A stretch of 64,000 nt of DNA. Origin: Scylla paramamosain (taxonomy: Eukaryota > Arthropoda > Malacostraca > Decapoda > Portunidae). A program made the translations under genes and the position numbers. The stretch lies in NCBI RefSeq assembly GCF_035594125.1, contig NC_087158.1, forward strand, positions 4,247,001 to 4,311,000, in the 5' to 3' direction. The stretch's first letter is position 1, and every line of letters starts with the position of its first letter. The notes under the pieces are model-generated. The model was given only the letters and a program-made list of their open reading frames with translations. It was not told the DNA's origin and did not search any database. Below are positions 35,448-46,270 of this stretch, piece by piece.

Positions 35448-35822
35448 GGGACCATTTATTGCCCAGCCTAATCTTGTCCTGATTGCAAATGGGTCTCCAT
35501 CTCAGCCTCTCCGGATCTCCAACGGTGTCATCACTGTTGGGGCGTCTTGTCTGATCAATAGCTCTACTGTCAGCTGTTTCTCATGCTTCCCATATCTGTC
35601 TAAAGGCGTCAAGCTTCTCAAATGAGGCCAGTGAGCAGCCAGAAGGGGTTCAGCTTTCGTGTCCGTGTCCGTTAGACCATCAGGAAAGGACTCTATGACA
35701 CTGATCCTTGTCAGTCTCATAGTAGCTGATCTCCTAGCGTGTAGTCCTGCGACCATAAGTGTAACGTAGGTGGATTCCCGCTGTTCCGTCCCCACAAGGG
35801 TAGAGATTTCTCTTCGTTTCAT
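35448..35822 (-). pseudogene. BEL aspartic protease region
   Basis: The minus strand reads TYVTLMVAGLHARRSATMRL, SVIESFPDGL, and VELLIRQDAPTVMTPLEIRRG, then a TGA stop at 35502-35504, then DGDPFAIRTRLGWAINGPL. The last block is the conserved BEL protease-RT junction. The stop is consistent with CGA to TGA in an RRGRDGDP-type motif. The N-terminal catalytic DSG region is degraded. A frame change separates this part from gag at about 35800-35825. Confidence 0.72.
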
Positions 35823-37670
35823 TCTCCAGGAAATGGAGCAAGTCCTTTATGTGTTGGGTGCATTTGCTTCTTTTCCCAGTCCATCGGGCAGTCCATCGAG
35901 CCTGCATGGGTTCATCGAGTCTCAGCAGAATATCCCTCATTGTTGGGGTGTTGTCAACCTCATGCAGTTTGCCAAGATTCTCGGCAAAGGAGATGTAAGA
36001 AGTCAATCGGCCACACAAGGTGGAAAGAGCTTGAAAGTCGTTATCCCCGATTGTGGGTCCTCCCATCACAGCTTCCCTTGCTTGGTTCATATACATCCTC
36101 TCATCACTGAACCTTTCATCCAGGATCCTTAGAGCCACCTTGAGGCCCCGATCTGCTGGTAGAGCCATGCAGTGCTCTATCAGGTCTTGTACCTCCTCGG
36201 AACAGCTGGTGAAAAGTCGGTTGAGCTTGTATGTATCTGAGACTGATGAGTAAAGATAGAACTCCTGGAACTGCCTCTTAAAGGTCCAGTAATTCTTGAC
36301 GCTCCCTGTCTGGAGATTGGGTAATTTAGCATGCATCAGCCCTACCGTCTCAAGTAAGACATGACTGGAGCCATACCCCTCCTTTTGGGTGTGTTTCCTA
36401 CCTGTTGGTTTGGTGTGGAGCTCTCTGTGTTCACTCTTTGTTCTTAAACATTTAGCGCGCCTTCTCTTCTTGTTCGGGGACTGAGCCTCGTCACTCGAGG
36501 ACCCATCTCCGTGTCTGTCTTCACTTGTTAAAGCCCATTTGGTGTTTCTATCCTTGCTGATCAAGGCCCGTTTGGTGTTCCTAGTCCTCGGTTTCTTGTG
36601 TCCTCGGGTTCCCTTCATGTTAAATGTGGTATATTTGCTCTCTACATCCTCACTAGAGGAGGTGTTTCCGTACTCGCTGATCGAGGTCCATTCGGTGTCA
36701 CTGTCCTCACCGGATGTGGTATGTTTACTGTTTCTGTCCTCGCTGACCGAGGCCCCGTTTTGTATTTCTGTCTTCGCTGCTCGAGGCCCATTTTGTTTTT
36801 GTCCTCGCTGCTCGAGGCCCATTTTATGTTTCTGTCCTTGCTGATTGAGGCCCATTTTGTGTTTCTGTCCTTGCTGATCGAGGCCCATTTTGTGTTTCTG
36901 TCCTCGCTGATCGAGGCCAATCCGGTATTGCTGTCCTCGCTGACCGAGGCACGTTTTGTATTTCTGTCCTCGCTGCCCGAGGCCCGTTTTGTGTTTCTGT
37001 CCTCGCTAACCGAGACCCAGTTTGTATTTCTGCCCTCGCTGCCCGAGGCCCGTTTTGTGTTTCTGTCCTCGCTGATCAAGGCCAATCCGGTGTTGCTGTC
37101 CTCGCTGATCGAGATACCTTTTGTATTTCTGTCCTTGCTGCTCGAGGCCCGTTTTGTGTTTCTGTCCCCGCTAACCGAGGCCTGTTTTGTATTTCTGCTC
37201 TCGCTAGACGAGGCCCGAGGTCCTTTCCACACCCTCTGTGCGTCCACGTTACTTTCGTCACTTAAGTACCGACCGACATCTGCGTCCTCACCACTTGAGG
37301 CCAGAGAGTCGATGCAGCGCTTCTTTGCTCTGCAGCGACCGCACTTCATATCTTGAAGTGATTCCGCAACATCTCCCATGAGCGCCAGCAGCTCTGCCAT
37401 AACCTTAAGGAGCTCATTCATAATGGGTGTATTACCTGCCAAGGGTTGGAAATCTAAGGCGGCGTTCGCCTCTTCTGGCCCTTTCGTATCACAGTTCTCA
37501 TCAAAAGATTGAGCCTCGGCGTCCGCCAAGGTGAGGTTACCAGTGACGGAGCCTGTTCCGTCCGTTGCGTCATGCGTGTCAGCTAACTCAAACAGATAGG
37601 CACTATTTACACAGTGAGGTGCGACCTCCCCCTCCCCCTCTTTGTTGTGCGCATGTGGAGGCTCAGACAT
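35823..37670 (-). pseudogene. BEL gag polyprotein with in-frame 33 bp repeat array
   Basis: ATG at 37668-37670 (MSEPPHAHNKEGEGEVAPH) opens an acidic N-terminus with a Cys cluster (MKCGRCRAKKRC). Many 11-residue repeats such as SEDRNTKRASV follow (about 36530-37225). The C-terminal part, KLPNLQTGSVKNYWTFKRQF through SEEVQDLIEHC to RILDERFSD, resembles the DUF1759 gag region of BEL elements. A 2-nt contraction within one repeat near 36795 shifts the frame, so two overlapping frames (36642-37685, 35734-36888) share the protein. The first listed codon of the longer frame is GTG; the ATG five codons later is the better start. Confidence 0.75.
36530..37225 (-). repeat. Coding minisatellite, 33 bp unit, ~20 copies
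   Basis: The plus-strand unit approximates TTTCTGTCCTCGCTGATCGA plus GGCCCGTTTTGTG, repeated with point changes. On the coding strand it gives 11-residue units of the SEDRNTKRAS type. Copy number is estimated from span and period. Confidence 0.9.
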
Positions 37671-37859
37671 CTTGCTACGCTGCACCTGCTTCCTTCAATC
37701 GGCTTGCCAATACACCACTTCGTAATGAATACACAGACTTACCTCGTTGTTATGTGTCCTTCACACGACACACCTGTACACCTGCGCTAACGAACGAATA
37801 TTCCCGTTCGCCCCGATGTGCCACAGTACGCACACAATGCACTTGTACTCAGTATGCGG

Positions 37860-38200
37860 GCTCTCAGGCCACCTCATGCCCCGTCTGCCAGACAGCAGAA
37901 CGCACACATGCACACACGCACTTCTTTGCGAGACGTCCCCGTGGGCAGACCTCAGGCCACCTTACGCCCCGTCTGTCAGGCAGCGGGATGCACATACGCA
38001 GACACGCACTTTTCTGCGATTCTGCGAGACGGCCCCGCAGGCAGACCTCAGGCCATCTTATGCCCGTCTGTCAGGCAGCGGAACGCACACACGCACTTCT
38101 CTGCGAGACGGCCCCATGGGCGGATCAGTGTGCGAGGCTCCTCGAGCTGCCTTAAGCTCCGCCCACCGGGCAGCGGAACGCACAAACGTTCACACGCACT
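37860..38200. repeat. ~90-100 bp tandem repeats in the BEL leader
   Basis: Between the 5' LTR and gag, units containing TCAGGCCA, CCGTCTGTCAGGCAGCGG, AACGCACAC and TCTGCGAGACGGCCCC recur three to four times. There is no coding potential on the element strand. Confidence 0.8.
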
Positions 38201-38286
38201 CACCCGCTGAGTAATCCTGAAGACGCTCCGCTCCGCTGCGATCCTCGCCTCTCTTCTCCAGCATGTGGCAGACCGCAGTCGTTAAC

Positions 38287-38996
38287 TGTAGATGCTGTCA
38301 CGTCTATAAGGGATCAGGATGACAAACGACCCAGTTGTTTACTCGCTTTAATGCGTTAACCTGTAGAGACAATTAATTTGACATCAGCACGAGTATTGAA
38401 ATACAAGAAAACGTCCGCATGCACATAAGGCACATAAGCATCATAAAGAAGTAACATTCTATCATAACAGAGAGCAATATAATAACCAAATACATGATAC
38501 ATGAATACGCCTTAACAAGCCGTCAGAACAATAAAGACATAAATGCAATACATATAATAATATTCAATATTCAGTGTACTTTGACAACTAGAATGCAACA
38601 CTATGAGGGTCGGCGTTTGAGGGTCTAGGGTTTATGGAGAAAGCAGAGCGAGTCACGACACCTCTCTCTCTGAAGCCTGGACACAATCTGCCCCATTCTG
38701 AGGCCGCTGGGCCAGATATGTGATCCCGGGTGACCCGTTCCCCAACAGAGATCCCTCTGTGTCTTATCTACCCTACGCGCGCGCTATGTCATCAACTTTA
38801 CCGCGTAAACACAACCCTCACTACCTCTCTACAGCTAAGCTAGTTCCTCCCACACAACTTCACTACTGCAATTAACTACTATAATGAATGCAGTTTCCTT
38901 AGTTTCTACTCTTTCCTTAGTGTTACACATGCTTCGTATTAGTCTCTCGTCACCAGCCTCACAGGACCTTGTGGGGCGACACAGCTGGTGACTACA
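38287..38996 (-). repeat. BEL 5' LTR
   Basis: Intact 710 bp LTR, TGTAG...CTACA on the minus strand. It should hold the promoter for the element. A primer-binding site is expected just left of 38287 (minus-strand GTTAACGACTGCGGTCTGCC), but I could not match it to a tRNA. Confidence 0.88.
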
Positions 38997-39795
38997 CCCT
39001 GTCGCAACACTATCCTCCCCTTCGAAATAGTCATCCCGACTATTCACTGTCACTATCACCAAACTGATATTCTTGCCACCATGATGGTCTTTTCCTTACC
39101 TTCCGAGGGCGGCGTGGTGACGGCACACACACTGCTCCCTCCACAACGTCCACGTCACTCACTCCTTCGGCTGCTGGAGAAACAGCATCGCTGCCCACCG
39201 AGTCGGCTGCTGCTTCCTCATCAGCGCTGCTGTCCTCACTCTCCGGCGGCGAAGCAGGTCTTCCTGGGCCCCACGTAAAGCGGCCTTCTTCCACGGCTGC
39301 CCACAAATGGTCCACGTGTACCACGCAGGGCCGCTTACGTGCGCTGCCACTGATCCCGTAGATTACTACTGAAAGTGGCTGCAGGACAATGTAAGGACCC
39401 TCCCAGCGACACTGGAGCCTCGAGGCGAGGCCTCGCTTCCTCCAGGGGTTAAACACCCAGACGCGATCCCGCACAGCATAATGAGCGTCCGTAGTGCGCT
39501 GCTGATACCAGCGGGACATGGATTGTCCTGCTAGCCGGAGATTACTCGCCACCTGTCACCGCGCAGCGTCCATCTGCCCTCAAACTCTGCATCAAACTCA
39601 GGTGCTGTCCCTGGCAACTTCTCTCCCGGTGGTCGTCCTGTAGCCAAGTCCAGCGGCAAACGCATCTCATGGCCAGACATCATCCGGGCCGGAGTGTTAT
39701 CTGTGGCCTCTTGTTGCACCGACTGGTTCGCCATTAGGGCGAAAGGCAGCCACAGGTCCCAATCTTGCTGATCTGAACTCTGCATCGAATTTCAC
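38997..39795 (-). pseudogene. Gypsy A: integrase C-terminus, purine tract and LTR start
   Basis: Minus-strand frames 39531-39785 and 39040-39552 encode WDLWLPFALMANQSVQQ, TPARMMSGHEMRLPLDLATG and a GPY/F-like module RLQCRWEGPYIVLQPLS, the C-terminal third of a Ty3/gypsy integrase. One frame change lies near 39540. Downstream come an acidic tail, then AAGGGGAGGATAG (purine tract, about 39010-39022), then TGTTGCGACAGGG (LTR start, 39009-38997), where the BEL element inserted. The 5' part of gypsy A is missing; coding similarity ends at about 39795, where another non-LTR fragment begins. Confidence 0.75.
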
Positions 39796-40505
39796 TCCGA
39801 GGCCCTTGATGTGGTCCTTAAGTTGGAGGGTGACGGAGCCAAACCTCACCTTTCCCTCAACAGCTTATGAGGCTGCTGGGGACCAAGACACCACCATAGC
39901 CTGTGTCTTCTCAGATGCAAAGCTCACCTGCCAGCGCCCTCCTCACCTCTGTAATGTTTGCAGTTGCTGGTTGACATCAACAACTGCTCGCTAGCTGTCC
40001 TGGCAACAATAAGAGCGGGAGAGTGTGCAGTCATCACTATATATGAAGACTGCTGACAGGGTCCTGAGAAAGTCGTCAATGTACAGGTTCCAGAGAACCG
40101 GTCCCGGCACAGGTCCGTGAGGAACTGAGACCCCTACTGGGAGGTTCCTGGACTGCTGCTCACCGATGACAACATGGGGTGACCTGTCGTGGAGATAGTC
40201 ATTCATCACCATCAAAAGGTGACCTTGAATGCCTTTGGCATGGAGCTTTTCCAGCAATCCCACGTGCCACACACAGTCAAAGGCCGTTATCCAAGGAGTC
40301 TTGCCAGTCCCTGGAGAGGAGCATAAGAAGGTCTGAGGCGGAGTGGCCAGATCTAAACACGAACTGATGGTCAGACAGGAGGGATTTGTCATCAAGGTGG
40401 TGGGTGAGGCTCTCCACCACTATCCTCTAAAAGACTTTTCCGACCACAGACATGAGGGCGATAAGACTGCAGTAAGCACGGTTAGAACTGGACTTCTTCA
40501 AAAAG
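39796..40505 (-). pseudogene. Jockey/I-like non-LTR RT fragment
   Basis: The minus strand gives, across frames, IALMSVVGKVF, HHLDDKSLLSDHQFVFRSGHS, AFDCVWHVGLLEKLHAKGIQG, VSVPHGPVPGPVLWNLYIDD and YSDDCTLSRS. These are RT motifs with decayed PQGSVLGP and catalytic YADD (YSDD). At 40505 it is cut by the 5' end of family N copy 3. Multiple frame changes. It is a family different from N and from the CR1-like relics. Confidence 0.7.
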
Positions 40506-41073
40506 AGGAGGCAGCAGGCACCTGCTGAAACGATAATTACTCCCAGTTAGGTCTAAAGGACTGGATCGGGGGGTGCTGTGAATCTCAATGAACGTTTCCC
40601 TTTGTGTCTCACAATACAAGAGGGCAGTCACAGCCTGTCCTCTAAAGACAACTCTCTTGCTTCACACGAAACTACATGCACCTAATTACACGCACACCCT
40701 TCACTCAAAATTTGAGTTATCATGGCGACTCCTATACCACCCTCGGTGTCCCCATTTCGGGAGGAGACTATAAATGTCCCCAGGTCGGACTGCTCTTCTG
40801 GTATCTTGACATCCCTCCTCAACTTTTTCTTCATTAATTTTTTTTTGCAACATTCGTGGTCTTATATCTAATTTTCAATCTGTAGAACACCACCTCTCCT
40901 CTACTAAACCTCATCTTTTCCTCACTGAAACACAGGTGTCTGAGGCAACTGACAGTAACTCCCTTTTTGTTCCCTCCCACTTTCTCTATCCTCACTTTCA
41001 GTCCAAAGCTGGATGTTATGTCTATGTGTGGAACAATTTATGTTTAGTATGTGTATATATATTTATATCTATA

Positions 41074-41214
<141 letters not shown>

Positions 41215-42052
41215 CTCTTAGGGAAGTGTTTAGTATGTATATTTACGAATCCGTTTTTCAGCCATGTTACGGTCTTCAATTTTGTTTGTATATATAAGAC
41301 TTGTCACTAACAGTAACAAATAATATTTTGACAAGTCAGGAATGAATGTTTTCAAATACATGCTTATCTTTGGGGCTCGGAGTTATTATGGACTGAATAC
41401 TTTTTTAGGAGCTGAGACATATTTGGGAATTATTTTCTTTTTTCGATGCCTATGTCAACATGCATATAATATCAAAGCAATAAAGTGCAATTGAAAGCAA
41501 AGGTATTGAAGAGTGTAAAAGATTTTGGTTATAAATGTTGCGGAGTTGGCTGCACAGGGCAGGATGTTGGCTGTACAAGGCAGGATGCTGTATTTCCCCA
41601 AAAATCATCACATAAAAGTGTAATTTGTTTTCTAAGAAATTACTTCTCAAATCTATTATAAGTAAGGCATAAGAAATAGGAAACGAGACTTCAGAATAAT
41701 CAGAAAGGAAAACTGAAAGTCGTGAAATTCAGAGTATGTTCTGTTCTTTGAGGACTGCGGTTGTGTTATAGTAGTCAGAACTTTGAGACGTTGAGACGTT
41801 GGGTGTTGTCAGATGCACATCCAGCCATTTTCTTGAACGTACAATTCTTGTTTATTTATAGATATTTGTAATATAAAGAAGTATTTATTTATTACACACA
41901 CTATAGGATTGTGGAAGGTGTATGTAAAGGTGAGAATTAAAGCTTTGAAAAATATATAATAATAAAATTCCGCATCGTGAGCTCTGAAAAAGAAAAAATC
42001 CAAGGATCAAAATCGTGTGGTAGCCACACTTCCATTCCATTCATACTATGAA

Positions 42053-42154
<102 letters not shown>

Positions 42155-43051
42155 CAATTTATTTTTTTCTCATTTTATGGCGTAAATAAAAAAAAAATAA
42201 AAACTCCAACCTGACAAGACCCTCTAACAAAGCACCACACTGTATAGGTTAACCTGCTCTCATGCCCACGCTCTTGAATCTTCCGAATTTTCCACCATCT
42301 GGCTACAGAGTCATTCTTAAACTAAATTTATCTGTGCTGACAACCTCTCACCAAACTCTTCTGACTATAAGAAATGTCTGACTACTTAACTTCCAAATTG
42401 GAGCACATTCTGACTCTCTTCCCTTTTGTGGAGATCTCTGTTCTTGGAAATTTCAACGTTCACCACCACCTTTGGCTTTCCTCACCTTTCACTGATTATC
42501 CTGGTAAACTAGCCTTTAACTTTGCTATCATCCACGATCTAGAGCAACTGCTGCAACACCTTACTTGTATTCCTGACCGCCTTGGAGATACACCCAACAT
42601 TCTTGGTCTTTTCCTAACTTCTAATCTTTCTGCTCATGCTGTTATTCTATCTTCTCTGTTGGGCTCCTCTGATCACAATCTCATATCTGTATCTTGTCCT
42701 ATCGCTCCAATCAATCCTTAGGATCCCCCCAAAGCGGAAGTGCCTCTGGTGTTTTGCCTCTGCTATTTGAGGGGAACTGAAGCGATTATGCTGATTTTCC
42801 ATAGAATGACTACTGCTTCCATGTCAGAGACCCATCTCTGTGTGCTGAACGCACAACAAATGCGATAGTGTCTGACATGGAGGCATACATTCCTCACTCT
42901 TTCTCTCGATCTAAACCTTCCAAACCATGGTTTAACACTTTTAACCAAACATGGTTTTTCATGCTATATATGATAGAGAGATGGCCCACAAAAGGTACCT
43001 GAGCTTTCCATTACCTGAATCTCATGCGCTTTATATTTCTGCTCGGAATCA

Positions 43052-43373
43052 AATGCTATATAATAAGCCTCTGTATATATTTCAACTAGGAGTTTAGTTA
43101 GTTATGGTATTGTAGTTAGATAGCCACACCTGAAATGACAGGATGTGCCAGCGTGTGAGAACCAAGCTTCAGTTACCTGGATGGTGTACAGATCGCATAG
43201 GACTTAAATAGCACTGGATGAACGATCGGGCTAGGTGTAGGGCACTAGATGCATCCCATATTTCAATGTGCTTTGATATTTTGTACAGTTCGGTGGTAAA
43301 AGGATAATCCCTTGGCCTTTAATCATATAACACAAGATGTCTGCCAATAATCCATTGAGTTGCCTTACTAAAA
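43052..43373. other. Unannotated stretch
   Basis: No feature recognised between the broken end of family N copy 3 and the Cys/His relic. Confidence 0.5.
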
Positions 43374-43640
43374 CTGACTGGAGGAAGTGTTATCTCTGTC
43401 AGATAGATATGAAAGAAGAGTTGAAGTCTCCCCTACCTGTTATGAGTGTAGTTCTGATGGTTATTCCATGATAGCCAAAAACATACCATAATTTCAGGCA
43501 ATTAATCTATTGCCCATCAGATTAGACCCAACCAGATTGTATGATGGAGGTGATATTGAAGATATAGTGAGGTGAAACAGTGCAAAGTATCACCAAAATT
43601 GTCGCCCAATGTTTAGCAACTGCAGACGTTGCCACCAAAG
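43374..43640 (+). pseudogene. Relic of a Cys/His-motif ORF, family unknown
   Basis: The plus strand reads TDWRKCYLCQIDMKEELKSP, then in the next frame DGYSMIAKNIP, INLLPIRLDPTRLYDGGDIE and AKYHQNCRPMFS. The spacing C-x2-C ... YH-x2-C resembles the N-terminal module of uncharacterised proteins repeated in arthropod genomes, and loosely the relic at 60134. At least two stops or frame changes. No function can be assigned. Confidence 0.35.
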
Positions 43641-44039
43641 ACGCGGTTACACTAGTCAACACAGTTGAGTTGGATTTCGTCCAAGTTCAGATGAAATCCA
43701 ACTCTATCAGTGGTGGGGTGAGAGTTTCAAGAATAAGGTTGGTTCTGTTCAAAGGAACAGCATCCAGAGGAAGACAACCGAAGATATATATTATATGACA
43801 ATGAAATTTACAATGTATATAAAGATAAAAACTTTAGCACATTAAAGTATTGATGGAAACCTATTTAAATATATTTTGAATATTGAAATAGGACTAGAAG
43901 CGTACCATCTTATTAAATATTATAAATCATCCGATTTCCATTTGACTATCATTGTTTTAGCACCATTTTCAGAAACATCGCTGAAAACTCGTCTCTATGG
44001 AGTGGCCTAGTAATATCATTTACTCACTATTAGAAAAAA
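43641..44039. other. Unannotated stretch
   Basis: AT-rich. A pair of short inverted words (TTGGATTTCGTCCAAG, GATGAAATCCAA) occurs near 43671-43704; nothing else seen. Confidence 0.45.
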
Positions 44040-44345
44040 GTGAGAACCCAAGAAGTTCTGTGGGACGTCAGACATGTAAATTATCCTCCCACGACATCCT
44101 GTGGTGGTCGTAAAATCCTTGCTTGTTCTCCAGACACATCTCTTTCACCAGGTTGTTTTAGAGTGTAGACACTCTTGTGTTTTCTAGTCATGCATGGCCT
44201 CACCCAGTATCTTCTGCGTTTTTTCTTATGGGTATTAATCAAGGTCATCATATTATAGTGGAACCAGACTAACTTGATACATGGGGTGTTGGCTCTACCT
44301 CTCCACGCTATTGCCACCTCAGCCCCGGAGTGACCTGACCTGATA

Positions 44346-46008
44346 ATGGCCAGCAAGGCATGGCCTGGGGTATTCATGTGTCAAGGACATTGGGGCGGCA
44401 GCACCACACTGCCTATACTATACGCATTGTCAAATGTACCTGAAGATATACATTGTCGCTGTTCCATCATTAAATTGAAAGCCATTAAAAAAAAACATGC
44501 AGTCATCTATGACAACTTAAGCACCATGCCCGCCGAGGATTTTCTCATGGTGGAAACGGCTTAGCTTCCTTGGAAGACATGGACATTGTTGAGGACCCTC
44601 ATCCCGCACCATCTACCCAGGGCAGTCAACAGAATACTGACACTACTGACCAGCCTTCACTTAGACGCGCCTCCGTTCCTGCCCCAGACTCCAGACAAAG
44701 ATGCCACCTGCTGTTCCCCCCTGGCCATGGAAAGACCACCAGTGAATTGTTCAGCTGGTTTGCAGCCTTGCTTAAACAACACCCGGACCTGCAACCGCTC
44801 TACAAGGAGGGAAGGAAACAGCCCTACATCACGGTGAGCTCTGAATCCTCCTTTATACCACCCTGGTGAGTGAAGGCTTCATGGACGTTGTTACGGAGTG
44901 CCCTGGTGAGGAGGGCACTCACATGGTCATCATACATGGTGTGTCGACCCACATTAATGTTAACCTTATTGAGGTACCAGCTGACTTTCATGGCCTCAAG
45001 AGGAGGATGCTGGGGCAGAAGCCAAGGCCTCAACTGTTGGGCGTGGTGACTGGGAAGGTGCCAAGTTAAGTGCATCTCCTAGGCCTTGGACGTCGGCGTG
45101 TGGAGCGGTACACGCCAGAGCCGGACCTATGTCACCACTGCAGTCGCTGGGGCCACAAGGAGTGGCGTTGCCAGTCTGCTCCTCTGTGTAGGTATTGTGC
45201 TGGTTCCCACAAGTCAGTGCAGTGCCTGGACAAGATCAAGGAGGGCACCAAAATTCCTCCTCACTGCTGCAACTGTGGGGGTGATCACAACGCCCACTCC
45301 ATCCTCTGCACTGTCAGGCCTTGGCCCCACAGGGAGCCTGCCACTGATGAGGTGACTCGGCCCAGACTCGTGTTCCGCCAGGCTCCACCTCAGACCAATG
45401 CTTGGACGAATAGGCCTTCATTCCTGTCTGCTGCCCCTCACCTGCCCCAGCCTTCCTACTCCACCAGTGGCACTTCCGCCGCATCTGCAGTGTTCCCGCC
45501 TCTGCCGCAGTACACTGCTACAGTGCCCTCTGCATCTGCCACAACAGTGCCCCAGCTTGGGGGTACTCGGGAGCTGCCTGCCACTAACTCCACCCAGCAA
45601 CTCATGGTAGTGGTGAACGCACTAGCTGCTAAAGTGGACAATCTCTCTGAAACAGTCTCTGCCCTCAGTAATCAGTTTGCCACTTTTAAGAAGAAGCAGC
45701 AACAAACAGTGCCTGGTGGGACGCCCTCTGTGGCCCCCACCCCATGTCCAGTCAGTGATGCTAAGCAGGACCAGGGAGACAGTGATGTGTGCCTGCAGAA
45801 TGTGTGTGACCCACCCCAGGTAGAGGACAATACTGCAGGGCAGTGTGCGGGTGCCGCTGCACCCTCTCCGAGGAAGGCTGCCCCACCAAGCCAGTCACAA
45901 GAGCCACGTGACAACCCCGGGGCCCCTCAGGGATGGCTCCTGCTTCTCCTGTCTCAGAGGACAAGTCATCTGAGGCAGACCGTGATGGGGATGTCGCCAG
46001 TGGTTTGA
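44346..46008 (+). pseudogene. I-like element ORF1 (gag-like, zinc knuckles)
   Basis: Reading frames 44346-44564, 44570-44869, 44866-45069 and 45070-46008 form one protein broken by two frame changes and an in-frame TAA at 45067-45069. Conserved parts are IKLKAIKKKHAVIYDNLSTM, EGRKQPYITVSSESSF and GTHMVIIHGVSTHINVNLIE. Zinc knuckles follow: CHHCSRWGHKEWRC (C-x2-C-x4-H-x4-C), CRYCAGSHKSVQC, and a third CCNCGGDHNAHSILC. The C-terminus is Pro/Ser-rich, with a possible coiled coil (VVVNALAAKVDNLSETVSAL). It would bind element RNA in a ribonucleoprotein. Confidence 0.8.
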
Positions 46009-46270
46009 GGAGCAGACTGTTATCATGGGTGGCCTTAATGCCAGGCATAAGGAATTAGGAAGTCATCTCACCACCAGTGCTAATGGTGTGCGCTGGAAGG
46101 CTTCCCTTGACACCACAGACACAGCAATGTTCTCTGGGGAACATGCACCCACACATGTACAAGGAGGCAGACTTGACTATGTAGCCCTTATCAATATGCC
46201 AACATATACTGCCGAAACCCTTCTTGTCAGGTCTTTGCTAAGTGACCACTTTACCCTGGAGATGACCTAA
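46009..46270 (+). pseudogene. I-like element: C-terminal remnant of the endonuclease
   Basis: IMGGLNARHKELGS (GDLNARH motif with D changed to G) through QGGRLDYVALINMP to LLSDHFTLEMT (SDH motif). The N-terminal half of the EEP endonuclease, including the catalytic Asn and Glu motifs, is missing, and ORF1 runs straight into this segment, so several hundred bases have been deleted. Confidence 0.75.

Larger units (their letters stand above)
26147..38996 (-). mobile_element. BEL/Pao LTR retrotransposon, 7.7 kb, interrupted in its 3' LTR
   Basis: Two matching LTRs bound it: the right (5') LTR at 38287-38996 (710 bp), and the left (3') LTR at 26147-26327 plus 31458-31987 (711 bp) around a nested non-LTR element. 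The LTR starts TGTAG and ends CTACA on the minus strand; the left copy has one changed base at its end. Candidate 5 bp target copies are CCCAG (26142-26146) and CCCTG (38997-39001). Internally, on the minus strand in order: leader, gag with a repeat array and DUF1759-like region, aspartic protease, BEL-type RT, RNase H, integrase, purine tract. That order and the motif wording identify BEL/Pao. Several frameshifts and stops make it defective. The LTRs differ by eye at roughly 20 sites. Confidence 0.88.

Noticed and set aside
36530..37225. CRISPR-like array
   Set aside because: The units are contiguous 33 bp tandem repeats without unique spacers, inside a retroelement gag of an animal genome.
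38287..38996. Assigning this LTR to gypsy A, whose integrase reads straight into it
   Set aside because: The same LTR recurs at the other end of the BEL internal region next to a BEL purine tract, and gypsy A has its own TGTTGCGACAGGG start just outside, flanked by short target copies.
44081..44377. 98-codon minus-strand frame
   Set aside because: Antisense to the leader and ORF1 start of the I-like element; no motif.
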